The position numbers and the translations under genes are program-made. This document shows positions 43,298 through 52,900 of a DNA stretch of 64,000 bases, piece by piece. The DNA lies in assembly GCF_000422485.1 (NCBI RefSeq), contig NZ_KE383854.1, positions 20,254 to 84,253 of the forward strand, read 5' to 3'. How positions within the stretch are numbered: position 1 is the stretch's first letter; each line of letters opens with the position of its first letter. The stretch is from Paenibacillus pasadenensis DSM 19293 (GTDB lineage Bacteria; Bacillota; Bacilli; Paenibacillales; Paenibacillaceae). The notes under the pieces were generated by a model. It was not told the origin of the DNA, did no database searches, and worked only from the letters and a program-made list of their open reading frames with translations.

Positions 43298-44701
43298 ATG
43301 ACCATACCCTATGACCTGCTCCTGACGAATGCCCGCCTGCCCGGCGGCGGCGCCGTCGATATCGGCATTGTCGACGGCCGCATCGCGGCGGTCGGAGCGC
43401 TTGCCGCAGAGCCGGCAGCGGCCGGGCAGCCGCTGCCGGAGGGGAGCGCGCTTCGGCTGGCGCCGGCGAAGCGGCGCTTCGAAGCCGGCGGACTGCTGCT
43501 GCTGCTGCCGTTCGCGGAAGCTCATGTCCATCTGGATACCGCGCTCACCGCCGGCATGCCGGCTTGGAACGAGAGCGGCACGCTGGCGGAGGGGATCGGC
43601 ATCTGGAGCTCGCGCCGAGCCGCCCTCACCCGCGAGGATGTGCTGGAGCGGGCCGAGCGGACGCTGGAGCTGTACCTCGGCTACGGCGTGCTGGAGCTGC
43701 GGACGATGGTCGACATCGGCGATCCGCAGCTGACCGCCCTGCGGGCTGTGCTTGAGCTCAAGGAGCGGTGGCGGGACCGGATCCGCCTGCAGGCGATCGC
43801 CTTTCCCCAGGACGGGATCGAGTCGTGTCCGTCCAACCTGGAGCGGATGCGGGAGGCGCTCCGCCTCGGAGCCGACGGCGTATCGGCGGTGCCGCATCTG
43901 GAGCGCACGCGCGAGGAAGGCGTCGCCTCGCTGCGCGCGGCGTTCGCGCTGGCCGAGCGGAGCGGCGCGCAGGTGCATCTGTTCTGCGACGAGACGGACG
44001 ACGGGCAGTCCCGCTTCCTCGAGGTCGCGGCCTCGCTCGCCTTGGCGACCGGCCTGGGCGGGAGCGGGCGGGTCGCGGCGGCGCATGCCAACGCGGCGGC
44101 CTATTACAACGAGCCGTATTTTCAAAAGCTGCTGCCGCTCGTCCGGCAGTCGGGCCTGTCGATCGTCGCCTGTCCGCTCATCAACAGCGTGACCCAGGGG
44201 CGCAGCGACGGCTATCCGAAAGGAAGGGGGCTCACCCGCATCAAGGAATTCCATGAAACGGGGGTGAACGTCGCGCTCGCCCACGACGACATCCGCAGCC
44301 CGTTCTACCCGCTCGGCACGGGCAATCCGCTCGACGCGGCCCATATGGCGGCGCATCTGGCCCATATGAGCGGCCGTTCGGAGCTGCGCGCGCTGATCGG
44401 CATGATCGCCTCGGGCGCGCGGGCGGCCATGGGGCTCGGCAAGCCGGCGGACGGAGCGGCCGGCTTGCGCGTCGGCGATCCGGCGTCGTTCCTGCTCTTC
44501 GACGCGCTGGACGAGAGCGAGCTGATCCGGCTGCGCCCGGCGCCGCGGCAGGTGTTCCGCGAAGGCAGGCTCGTCGCCGAGACGGTCCCGGCCGTCACGA
44601 GGCTGCTGCCCGGCGGCCGGGCAGCCGGGCCTCCTGCGGCCGCCGACGGCGGCCAGGGAGCGGCGAAGGAACGGCCGATCCTCTCCGGGACGGAGAGGTA
44701 A
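43298..44701 (+). CDS. Cytosine-deaminase-like amidohydrolase 2
   Basis: 467 residues. The same motifs as its paralog at 40852: HVHLDTA, HLFCDETDD, AAHANAAAYY, and LAHDDIRSPFYPLGTG. The HxH metal site is intact. An N-terminal beta-sandwich with residues of low complexity precedes the barrel. Two divergent paralogs in one operon suggest two successive hydrolytic steps, or two substrates. Confidence 0.9.
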   Translation: MTIPYDLLLTNARLPGGGAVDIGIVDGRIAAVGALAAEPAAAGQPLPEGSALRLAPAKRRFEAGGLLLLLPFAEAHVHLDTALTAGMPAWNESGTLAEGIGIWSSRRAALTREDVLERAERTLELYLGYGVLELRTMVDIGDPQLTALRAVLELKERWRDRIRLQAIAFPQDGIESCPSNLERMREALRLGADGVSAVPHLERTREEGVASLRAAFALAERSGAQVHLFCDETDDGQSRFLEVAASLALATGLGGSGRVAAAHANAAAYYNEPYFQKLLPLVRQSGLSIVACPLINSVTQGRSDGYPKGRGLTRIKEFHETGVNVALAHDDIRSPFYPLGTGNPLDAAHMAAHLAHMSGRSELRALIGMIASGARAAMGLGKPADGAAGLRVGDPASFLLFDALDESELIRLRPAPRQVFREGRLVAETVPAVTRLLPGGRAAGPPAAADGGQGAAKERPILSGTER

Positions 44702-44714
44702 GCAGGAGAGTAGC

Positions 44715-44745
44715 AAGCCCATGCGGCAGGCCGCATGGGCTTTTT
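44715..44745 (+). terminator. Terminator of the seven-gene catabolic operon
   Basis: AAGCCCATGCGG/CCGCATGGGCTT perfect stem with TTTTT. Confidence 0.95.
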
Positions 44746-44811
44746 GCCGCTGCTTGCCGGCAACATCCGTCCCTCTTCCTCCGTCAGGAGGGGAAAGGGA
44801 GGGCGAGAGGC

Positions 44812-45366
44812 ATGAACAAGCTGGCGGGAATCGGGATGGCGATGACGATCATGATGGCGCTGCTGCTGGTCCGGCCGCCGCAAGCGGACGCGCTGTCCTG
44901 CGTGGAGATCCGTTCCGGAGCCGATGCTTATGCCGCGTATGACGGAATCGCAGTCGGCCGCGTGAAGAAGGTCCGCGAAGGCGTGGAGCGGAACTCGCTC
45001 CGGATTGCGGTCGAAACGAGCTACAAGGGAGTCGTCTCCGAGCGCATCACGGCGGACGAGGATAAGTTCTGGGGCGCGCTGAACGGTCCGAGCCAGGCCG
45101 GCGAGAAGTATCTGTTCTTCCTGAAGGCGAAGGGCGAGCGCTGGGAAAATCCGCTCTGCGCGCCTTCCAAGTCCATGCAGGACGCGGCCGCGGAGCTCGC
45201 GTTCCTGAAGGGCAAGGAAATTCCGCTGGAGCGCGAGCCCGCGCCGCTGGCGGGAGCGGACTCGCGCCACCCTGCGCGGCAGGCCGCGGAACGGGGCTTT
45301 GCCGCCGCTTCTTTCCTATGGATCGCGGCGGGCATCGGCATGGCGATGCGCAAAAGGCGCGGCTGA
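44812..45366 (+). CDS. Secreted NTR/TIMP-like protein with C-terminal anchor
   Basis: 184 residues. Signal peptide to about residue 28 (ADALSC), then an OB-fold-like region (YDGIAVGRVKKVRE...RIAVETSYKGVVSERI...AGEKYLFFLKAKGERW) resembling bacterial NTR/TIMP-like domains, with Cys30 and a second Cys (NPLCAP) that could pair. A C-terminal hydrophobic helix and MRKRRG tail follow. The exact role is unknown. ATG 44812 follows GGGCGAGAGGC. Confidence 0.65.
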   Translation: MNKLAGIGMAMTIMMALLLVRPPQADALSCVEIRSGADAYAAYDGIAVGRVKKVREGVERNSLRIAVETSYKGVVSERITADEDKFWGALNGPSQAGEKYLFFLKAKGERWENPLCAPSKSMQDAAAELAFLKGKEIPLEREPAPLAGADSRHPARQAAERGFAAASFLWIAAGIGMAMRKRRG

Positions 45367-45390
45367 GCGGGCTTGGACCTGCGATCGATG

Positions 45391-45453
45391 CTATAATGCG
45401 GTTAACCCTTCCTGAGGATCATCCTTCATCAGGCTTATCCTCCATGCGGTTAA
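45391..45453 (+). promoter_or_regulatory. GNAT gene promoter region with a 10-base direct repeat
   Basis: TATAAT at 45392-45397, then ATGCGGTTAA twice (45396-45405 and 45444-45453), 39 bases apart. The repeat could be a regulator site. Confidence 0.4.
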
Positions 45454-45478
45454 ACTTATCGTCCGAAGGAGAATGAGC

Positions 45479-46021
45479 ATGTCGGAATCAAACGTATTCA
45501 TCCGCTATCCAGAGGAATCCGATGCCGCGCAGCTGGCCGATCTTTACAGGCGGAACCGCTCCTTTTTCGAGCAGTTCTCGCCCGCGCCGGGCGATGAATT
45601 CTATACGGAGGAGCATCAGCTCGAGTCGATCCGCGCCGCCAAAGCCGACCGGGAGAACGACTCGCGCTATTCGTTCGTCATCTGCCTGCGGGCGGACGAG
45701 TCGGTCATCGGCAGCATCGGCTTGTCGTTCGTGGCGCGCGGGGTGCTCCAGAGCTGCATGGCCGGCTTCAACCTCGACCAGGCGCACAACGGCAAGGGCT
45801 ACATGTCCGAAGCGCTGCGCCAGGTCGTCCGCTATGCCTTCGAGGTGCTGCGCTTCCACCGCGTCACCGGCGAGGCCTCGCCGCGCAATCCGGGCTCCAT
45901 CCGCACGATGGAGAAGGCCGGCTTCCACAAGGAAGGCATCGCTCGCCAGAACGTCAAGATCAACGGCGTCTGGGAGGATCATCAGGTGATGGCGATCCTC
46001 AATCCGTCCGGGGACGTCTAG
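45479..46021 (+). CDS. RimJ/RimL-type GNAT N-acetyltransferase
   Basis: 180 residues using ATG 45479 (7 bases after AAGGAG); ATG 45473 would be too close to the site. GNAT motifs: VIGSIGLSFVAR, then GFNLDQAHNGKGYMSEALRQVVRYAFEVLRFHRVTGEASPRNPGSIRTMEKAGFHKEG, which covers the acetyl-CoA pyrophosphate loop and C-terminal signature. It probably acetylates a ribosomal-protein N-terminus or a small amine. Confidence 0.92.
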   Translation: MSESNVFIRYPEESDAAQLADLYRRNRSFFEQFSPAPGDEFYTEEHQLESIRAAKADRENDSRYSFVICLRADESVIGSIGLSFVARGVLQSCMAGFNLDQAHNGKGYMSEALRQVVRYAFEVLRFHRVTGEASPRNPGSIRTMEKAGFHKEGIARQNVKINGVWEDHQVMAILNPSGDV

Positions 46022-46035
46022 CTTCCCGACAGGAC

Positions 46036-46059
46036 AAGGCCGGCGCATGCCGGCTTTTT
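46036..46059. terminator. Terminator between GNAT and LysR-type genes
   Basis: GCCGGC-GCAT-GCCGGC stem with A/T-rich arms on both sides (CAAG...TTTTT). It can serve both converging genes. Confidence 0.8.
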
Positions 46060-46067
46060 CTATTTCT

Positions 46068-46964
46068 TCAAGTCGCCGGCGGCGGCCATTCCTGCTGCAT
46101 GAACGCGATCCACTCCCGCGCGGCATAGCTCAGGTACTTGTCCTTTTTCCAGATCATGTTCAGGCTCCACACCATCGTCGGGCGAACGACCGGGATGACG
46201 AGGAAGCGCTCCGGATCGAGCGAGCGGCGCATGCCGCCGGGCAGCAGCGTGATGCCGAACCGCGCTCCGACGAGCTGCACCATGAAGTCCCACTGCGAGC
46301 TCTCGAACACGATGTCCGGCTCGAACCCGGCCTGCCTGCAGCGGTCGAGGATGAGATGATGGAGCGTGAACTCGTCGCGGAACAGCAGGAACGGCTCGCG
46401 CTCCAGCTCTCCGAGCTCGACGCTTGCGCGGCCTTCCGCCCAGTGGCCGCGAGGCGCGATCAGATGCAGGGGCTCGTCGAGGCACGGGAGCAGATGGAAC
46501 TTCTCCTGCTGGGCCATCGGCAGGATGACGAGCCCGACGTCGAGATCGCCGCTGTCGACCTCCTGCTCGATCCGCTTGCCTCCGCGCTCGACGAGCTGCA
46601 GCCGGATCTGCGGATAGCGGCTGTGGAACCGCTCGATCAGCGCGGGAAATACATGCACGCCGATCATCGGCGGGATGCCGAGCCGCAGCGTGCCCTTGCG
46701 CGCCTGCGCGAGATCGTCGAGCTCGGCGGCCATCGCCTCGATCGAGCGCAGGATTCCCTGCGACGAGCGCAGGATCGTCTCGCCCGCATCGGTCAGCGCG
46801 ATCTGCTTGGACGAGCGGTCGAACAGCGTCGCGCCCAGCTCCTCCTCGAGCAGGCGGACCATCTTGGACAGCGTCGGCTGCGTCACATGCAGCTCGCGGG
46901 CCGCCTTTGTAAAGCTGCCGTGCCGGGCGACGGCGGCGAAGTAGGTCAATTGCCGGATATCCAA
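46068..46964 (-). CDS. LysR-family transcriptional regulator
   Basis: 298 residues. N-terminal helix-turn-helix (MDIRQLTYFAAVARHGSFTKAARELHVTQPTLSKMVRLLEEELGATLFDRSSKQIALTDAG), then a periplasmic-binding-type effector domain. It resembles CynR/CidR-like members with 'RLGIPPMIGVHVFPALIERFHSRYPQIRL'. It is divergent from the thioesterase gene and probably controls it. Confidence 0.94.
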   Translation of the reverse strand: MDIRQLTYFAAVARHGSFTKAARELHVTQPTLSKMVRLLEEELGATLFDRSSKQIALTDAGETILRSSQGILRSIEAMAAELDDLAQARKGTLRLGIPPMIGVHVFPALIERFHSRYPQIRLQLVERGGKRIEQEVDSGDLDVGLVILPMAQQEKFHLLPCLDEPLHLIAPRGHWAEGRASVELGELEREPFLLFRDEFTLHHLILDRCRQAGFEPDIVFESSQWDFMVQLVGARFGITLLPGGMRRSLDPERFLVIPVVRPTMVWSLNMIWKKDKYLSYAAREWIAFMQQEWPPPAT

Positions 46965-47002
46965 TGAAATCGTTCCGCCTTTCGTTCGTGACGCTCGGCT
47001 TT

Positions 47003-47054
47003 ACTATAGACATATGGAATGAAATCCATTCCTTATATGTATTTTATCTATAGT
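47003..47054. promoter_or_regulatory. Putative LysR operator in the divergent promoter
   Basis: Two nested inverted repeats: GGAATG-N5-CATTCC (47016-47032) inside ACTATAGA...TCTATAGT (47003-47054). The AT-rich stretch stands out from the GC-rich surroundings. Confidence 0.55.
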
Positions 47055-47121
47055 TTAATCGCGTGTACAATTAAGGGCACTTCCGGTCCAGGCTGGAACC
47101 GATCCGAACGAAAGAAGGGTT

Positions 47122-47895
47122 ATGGCTATGATTCCCCACCACCAAGCGATGCCGGCCAAGCCGGCCAGCGATTCCTATACGATCAAAGCGTCGATCGTGC
47201 TGCCGCCCGACACGAACCATCACGGAACGATTTTCGGCGGCAAGCTGATGGCCTACATCGACGACGTCGCCACGATCGCCGCGACGCGCCATGCGCGCCG
47301 TCCGGTCGTCACCGCCTCGACCGACTCGGTCGATTTCCTGCACCCGGTCAAAAAAGGCGACGCGGTATGCCTGTCCGCCTTCGTGACCTGGGCGCACAAG
47401 ACGTCGATGGAGATTTTCGTCCGCGTCGTCACGGAGGATCTGCTGTCCGGCGAGCGCAAAGTATGCGCGACGTCGTTCCTGACGTTCGTCGCGCTCGGCG
47501 AGGACGGCCGTCCGGCCGAGGTTGCGCCGGTCATCCCGGAGACGCTGGAGGAGCAGCGGCTGCATGAGACGGCCGCGGAGCGCAAGCAAGCGCGCCAGGT
47601 GCGGCGCAAGGAAAGCAAGCTGTTCGCCGAGGTGCTCGGCCCGGACTTCAGCCTGCGCAAGGCGAAGCAGACGCTGGACGAGAAGCGCGCGAGCCGTCCT
47701 CAGCGGGTCGGCGGGCGCTCGGCGGCGCGCGCCGGGCTGGAGCCGGCGGGCGCAAGGCTCGAGCCGCGGGAGGAGCCGGCGGCCGGCAGCGGCGCGCCCG
47801 CGGGTCCGCGGCCTGCCGGCCGCCTCGCGGCGGCCGACGCGCCTGCTCCGCGCCTGACGGAAGCGTACGCCAATGCCTGGGGCAGCGAGTGGTAG
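47122..47895 (+). CDS. Acyl-CoA thioesterase, hotdog fold (YkhA/BACH type)
   Basis: 257 residues. Hotdog domain (about 10-130) with NHHGTIFGGKLMAYIDDVATIAATRHARRPVVTASTDSVDFLHPVKKGD; the conserved N/H-x-G-x-xFGG and Asp are intact. A charged helix (RKQARQVRRKESKLFAEVLGPDFSLRKAKQTL) follows. The last 70 or so residues are Ala/Pro/Gly/Arg-rich low complexity (ARAGLEPAGARLEPREEPAA and on), an extension the family normally lacks. It hydrolyses acyl-CoA in the cytoplasm. Confidence 0.9.
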   Translation: MAMIPHHQAMPAKPASDSYTIKASIVLPPDTNHHGTIFGGKLMAYIDDVATIAATRHARRPVVTASTDSVDFLHPVKKGDAVCLSAFVTWAHKTSMEIFVRVVTEDLLSGERKVCATSFLTFVALGEDGRPAEVAPVIPETLEEQRLHETAAERKQARQVRRKESKLFAEVLGPDFSLRKAKQTLDEKRASRPQRVGGRSAARAGLEPAGARLEPREEPAAGSGAPAGPRPAGRLAAADAPAPRLTEAYANAWGSEW

Positions 47896-47922
47896 ACAAG
47901 CTGCCGCGAATGTGGTCCATTT

Positions 47923-47953
47923 GCCCGCCGGGGCTGTCCGGCGGGCTTTTTTT
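47923..47953 (+). terminator. Terminator after the thioesterase gene
   Basis: GCCCGCCGG/CCGGCGGGC stem and TTTTTTT. Confidence 0.95.
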
Positions 47954-48046
47954 GAGCAAAACCCGCGTGCAGGGATTGAACTCCGAAAAATCTATGGTAC
48001 GATCATGTTATATATTCTTACATTGATAGTCATAGGGGGATCGCTC

Positions 48047-48847
48047 ATGAAGAAATGGACGACAGTCGGCATGATCGCGCTGCTTGGGGTGACGCTGGCG
48101 GCCTGCGGCGGCAACGAGGCGGCAAGCGGCGGAGAGACGCTGAAAATCGCCACCGATGCGAGCTACGCGCCGATGGAGAGCATGGACAAGGACAAGATCG
48201 TCGGCTTCGACGTCGACTTCCTCGATGCGGTCATGAAGGAAGCGGGGCTGAGCTACGAGCTGACGAACACCGGCTGGGACCCGCTGTTCGCCGATCTGGA
48301 GAAGGGCGAGAAGAGCGCCTACGACGCGGCGATCTCGGCGATCTCGATCAGCGACGATCGCAAAAAGACGTACGACTTCTCGATCCCGTACTTCGAGTCT
48401 GTGAACATGATCCTGACCAAGGAAGGCGCCGGAGTCAAGGACGCGCTGGAGCTGAAGGACAAAAAGGTCGCGGTCCAGGGCGCGACGACGGCCGAGGAGC
48501 TCATGAAGGGCATCATGGGGGACGGCAACACGGACCTCAAGCGCTTCGCCAGCAACGCCGAGGCGCTGCTCGAGCTGGACAAGGGCGGCGTCGACGCGGT
48601 CGTGGCCGACTTTGCCGTCGTGCAGGCTTATGTCGAGAACAATCCGGACAAGAAGTTCGACGCCATCTTTGACAAGACTAACTTCGCTCCGGAGTACTAC
48701 GGCATCATGTTCCCCAAGGGGAGCGAGCTGAAGGCGAAGATCGACGCCGCCGTCGAGAAGGTGCGCGCGAGCGCCGAGTACAAGGAGATGTACAAGAAGT
48801 GGATCGGCGTCGAGCCGGACACGAGCGATCTCGTGAACGTCAAGTAG
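48047..48847 (+). CDS. Polar amino-acid ABC substrate-binding lipoprotein
   Basis: 266 residues from ATG 48047 behind AGGGGGAT. Lipobox VTLAACGG (Cys20). SBP_bac_3 fold: LKIATDASYAPMESMDKDKIVGFDVDFLDAVMKEAG, GWDPLFADLEKGEKSAYDAAISAISISDDRKKTYDFSIPYF, KKVAVQGATTAEEL. Likely ligands are glutamine, arginine, cystine or similar. Next gene encodes the permease. Confidence 0.94.
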   Translation: MKKWTTVGMIALLGVTLAACGGNEAASGGETLKIATDASYAPMESMDKDKIVGFDVDFLDAVMKEAGLSYELTNTGWDPLFADLEKGEKSAYDAAISAISISDDRKKTYDFSIPYFESVNMILTKEGAGVKDALELKDKKVAVQGATTAEELMKGIMGDGNTDLKRFASNAEALLELDKGGVDAVVADFAVVQAYVENNPDKKFDAIFDKTNFAPEYYGIMFPKGSELKAKIDAAVEKVRASAEYKEMYKKWIGVEPDTSDLVNVK

Positions 48848-48967
48848 GACGAGCGGGCGGGAGGGACCGATCGGAGGCATGCGCGGGCGCAAGGCTGCGG
48901 CGCATGCCTCTTTTCGCGGCTGGGCTTCCCGCCCCGCGCCTCATCATCCAAGAGGGGAGAGCGGCTT

Positions 48968-49615
48968 GTGAAGTTCGATTTCGACATCGTGTGGGACTAT
49001 CTGCCCCTGCTGCTGAGGGGCACGGGCATTACGATCGGCATTTCGCTGCTGTCCATCGCGCTTGGCGCGCTGCTCGGGCTCGGCATCGGCTTCGCCAAAA
49101 TGTCGCGCCGCTGGTGGCTGCGCTGGCCGGCCAGCGCCTACATCAACTTTTTCCGCGGGACGCCGCTCATCCTGCAGATCATGATCACCCACTTCATGCT
49201 CGTGCCGATGGTGCTGGGCACGACGCATGCCTTCGCCGCCGCGATCGTCGCGCTGTCGCTCAACTCGGCCGCCTACACCGGCGAGATCTACCGGGCGGGC
49301 ATCCAGTCGATCGATCCCGGCCAGGAGGAGGCGGCGCTGTCGCTCGGGCTGACGCGCTGGCAGTCGATGCGCTACGTCGTCCTGCCGCAGGCGGTCAAGC
49401 GGATGATCCCGGCGTTCGGCAACGAGTTCATCGTGCTCGTCAAGGACTCCTCGCTCGTCGCCTATATCGCCGTGCCCGAGCTCATGTACTGGAGCAACGC
49501 GATGAAAGGCCAGTATCTCAAAGTATGGGAGCCGTACATGACCGCGGCCATCATCTACTTCATCCTCACCTATCTGCTGAGCAAAGCGCTGCAGGCGGTG
49601 GAGAAGCGGGTGTAG
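48968..49615 (+). CDS. Polar amino-acid ABC permease
   Basis: 215 residues, GTG start behind AGAGGGGAG. HisM/GlnP-type membrane protein with FFRGTPLILQIM and the EAA loop EEAALSLGLTRWQSMRYVVLPQAVKRMIPAFGNEFI. It should work with the SBP at 48047. The ATPase gene expected in this operon type is absent; a terminator follows directly. Confidence 0.94.
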   Translation: MKFDFDIVWDYLPLLLRGTGITIGISLLSIALGALLGLGIGFAKMSRRWWLRWPASAYINFFRGTPLILQIMITHFMLVPMVLGTTHAFAAAIVALSLNSAAYTGEIYRAGIQSIDPGQEEAALSLGLTRWQSMRYVVLPQAVKRMIPAFGNEFIVLVKDSSLVAYIAVPELMYWSNAMKGQYLKVWEPYMTAAIIYFILTYLLSKALQAVEKRV

Positions 49616-49636
49616 CCGCCAGGACGCATGGAAGTA

Positions 49637-49666
49637 AAGACGCCTTCGACGAGGCGTCTTTTTTTT
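49637..49666 (+). terminator. Terminator after the amino-acid permease
   Basis: AAGACGCC/GGCGTCTT stem plus eight T. The remaining bases to 49922 hold no gene; TTGCCT at 49707 and TACCCT 16 bases on are a weak promoter candidate for the GH16 gene. Confidence 0.93.
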
Positions 49667-49922
49667 CGCCTGCGTTCGTCAAACCGCGCCTCCAATCCAA
49701 TCGTTTTGCCTTAGAAAAGCGGAGGTTTACCCTATGTAAAGGCTTTCAAAGGAACGGTACGATGGGAATATCCGGCATGGGCCGCAAAGCGTGGCTATTG
49801 CCGTCGACAAGCAGCGAAAGGGGGGGCAGGACGAAGAAAAAAGACGCGAATGCGGCATGAATGCTGAAGGAAGGCGTCATGTCCATCCGATCCATCTCAA
49901 CTCGAATCAGGGAGGAATGAAA

Positions 49923-52900
49923 ATGTCGGGTAGAAAGAAGAGCGCTCATCGTTCGATGATGCTCGTCATGGCCTTCGCCATGCTCCTTTCCAGCTTCATG
50001 AGCGGGACAGGCCTGCAAGGGATCGCAAAAGCGGCGGAAAGCGGAGCCGGAGACCGCTTCACCAGCATCCTGTCGCCGGCGTATCGGTCTGAGATCACGG
50101 ACGATACGATCGACATCGAGTTTTACAACCAGCTTGGCACCACGGCCAAGATTTATTCCCAAAAGCAGCCTGCCGATCTGGCAAGCGACAGCAACGGGAC
50201 GAAGGAATTGGTGGGCGAGGTCGCCTTGAGTGACGGCAATGGCATGATCTCGTTCCCCGCCAGCCAATATCCGTACGGTCCCATTACGATTCGAATCCAG
50301 GTATTTCAAAATGGGGCGGAGCTCGACAACGCCTACCTGCAGCTGTACAACAAAGCCGGCGTGCGGTGGAAGCTCGGACTCGACGAAGCGCCCGCCAATC
50401 CGGTGACGGCAGGCATGGACGTCGTGTTCAGCGACGATTTCAAAACGATGCCGGCCATCAACAAAACCGGCATCGGAGCGAAGTACGCTTCGGCTAAAAT
50501 CGACGAGGCGCGCGGCGGCATGTTCGGCTGGGGCGCATTCGAGGATTTCGACGGGCCTTACAATCCGTTCGCCATCCAGGACAACGAGCTGATGAAGCTG
50601 ACGACGACCTATCACCCGACCGGCTATGTCCGCAACGACTATTGGGGACAGAAGATCAGCACCGGCTACCTGAGCTCGATGAACCAGGCGGGCGGAGGCT
50701 TCTACACGGAAGGCGGACGCAACCAGTATTTTGAAGCGAAGATGTTTTTCGGCGCCAATCCCGGCATGTGGCCGGCTTTCTGGACGTTAACCGCCAACGG
50801 TTATGTGCAGAACGCGAACTTGCCCAACGAGCCGAGCGATGAGATCGATATTATCGAAGGCTACATGGGCACGCCGGCCGGCTATCAGATCGCCTGGCAT
50901 CCTTGGGGCTACGACAAAGGGCCGGCAGCCGGCTACGATGCTTCGAAGCTCGGCGGCGGAGCAAAGGTGGAGCTGGATGCGCCGGAATTCGGCAACATCA
51001 ACCTGGCGATGGGATTCCATACGCTGGCCACCTACATCACGAAGGAATGGACGTACTACTACTGCGACAACATTCAAGTCGCGAAGCACAAGACGCTGCC
51101 GTTCAGCTGGGAGTACGGCAATTATTTCATCATCAACGCCGCTGTGTCGGACCACTACGGAATCAGCGACGGCAGCAGCGATCCAAGATCTTTGCTGATC
51201 CGGCGGGCAGCGTCAATCCGTTCGCTGTGCTCGGCGAAAACTTCCTGCGCATCCGCGCAAGCAAGGCTCCGGCGGACTACGCCGATCCGCAAGGCTGGCA
51301 CCGCGAGCACGTGAGCGGCTTGTTGTCCTCCGTGAGAGTTGACGGCTCGGGCTTTGCGGCGACGAACGGCTACTTCGAGGCCCGCATCCAGATGCCGGCC
51401 GGCAAAGGCGCATGGCCCGCGTTCTGGCTCATGTCCCAGGACAGTACCGGGGCAAGCGGCCGCCCGTCTACGGCGGAGATCGACATCGTCGAAGGCTACG
51501 GCCATAATCCGCAGGGGGTATGCCAAGCGAAGCATTGGTGGGCCGGCCAGCCCGAGACTCACGGCACGAGCTGCCTGCCGAACAGCTTTTCCTTCGGCGA
51601 CAGCGCCTCGACCTGGCATCTGTACGGCGCGAAGGTGACGAAGTCGGAAGTCATCTATTATATCGACAACATAGAAGTGTGGAGGCATGACACGTTCGAG
51701 CAGGCGAATACGCCGCTTTATTTCATGTTGAACCTGGCTCTCGGCGGAGGCTGGCCGATCGACCTGGCGCAGTACGGCGACCAGCTCGACATGTATGTCG
51801 ACTATGTGCGGGTATTCGAGCCGAAAAAGGGCGAGGCGACGCCGACGCCGAGCGCCGGCGCAAGCCCGACGCCGACGCCGAGCGCCAGCGCAAGCCCGAC
51901 GCCGACGCCGAGCGCCAGCGCAAGTCCGACGCCGACGCCGACGCCGTCCGTGGAGAACGGCACGCTGCGTCTGCCGTTGTCCGGTTCGGTCAAGGACGGA
52001 GCATGGACGGCTGGACTTGCGCCTGAAACCTGGGCGCAGCTGTTGAAGCAGTCGGACGGCCTTCGCAGCCTCGTCCTCGATGCGCAGCAAGCCGCGACGT
52101 CCGATTCCTATTCGCTGGAGCTGCCTGCGGCGCTCGTCGACGGCTCCCGCGCCGGCTTCACGACAAGCATCCTGCTGCCCGGCGGCATGATCGCAGTCCC
52201 GGGCAGCCTCGGAGCGAGCGGCGGCCTCAGGCTGACGCTGAGCATCGGTCCTACGCTGCAGCTGCGGCTTGAATCCGGAGGCAATCCGTTCGCCGTCGCC
52301 TCAGGAGCGACCGGGCTGACGCTTGAAGCTTCCTTCCCGGCGAGAAGCTTCGTCCACAGGCGCTCGTCGCGAAGCGCGTGCTGGAGGGCGGCCGCCTGCA
52401 GCCGATCCCGAACAGCCGATTCGATGCGGAGCGGGGCGTCCTGAGCTTCACGGTCGGATCGTCAGGCTCGTTCGTTCCTGATTTCGCGCCGGCCGCCTTC
52501 ACGGATACGGGGCATCTGGGCTGGGCGCAGAAGCCGCTGGATGCGCTCGCCGCGCGCGGCATCATCGCCGGCACCGGCGCCAGCCGCTTCGGGCCTGCCT
52601 CGGAGATGAAGCGGGCCGATTTTATCCTTATGCTCTCCCGCCTGTTCGAGTGGCAGCCGGTTTCCTCCGACGCCGGCTTCAAGGATGTGGATGCCGCCGC
52701 TTATTATGCGGCTGCCCTTTCCGCCGCGCGCAAGCTCGGCATAGCGGCAGGCGATGGAGTGTCGTTCCGCCCGGCCGCCTCGGTGACGAGGGAGGAAATG
52801 ATGACGCTGCTTTATCGCGCCATGCAGGCGCATGGCATCCGCTTGCAGCCTGGCTCTGCTGACGCGTTGAACGCTTTTGCCGATAGCGGCCGGATGTCGG

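Noticed and set aside
51839..51928. 30-bp repeats as a possible CRISPR array
   Set aside because: Units are contiguous with no spacers and encode a Thr-Pro-Ser linker in frame.
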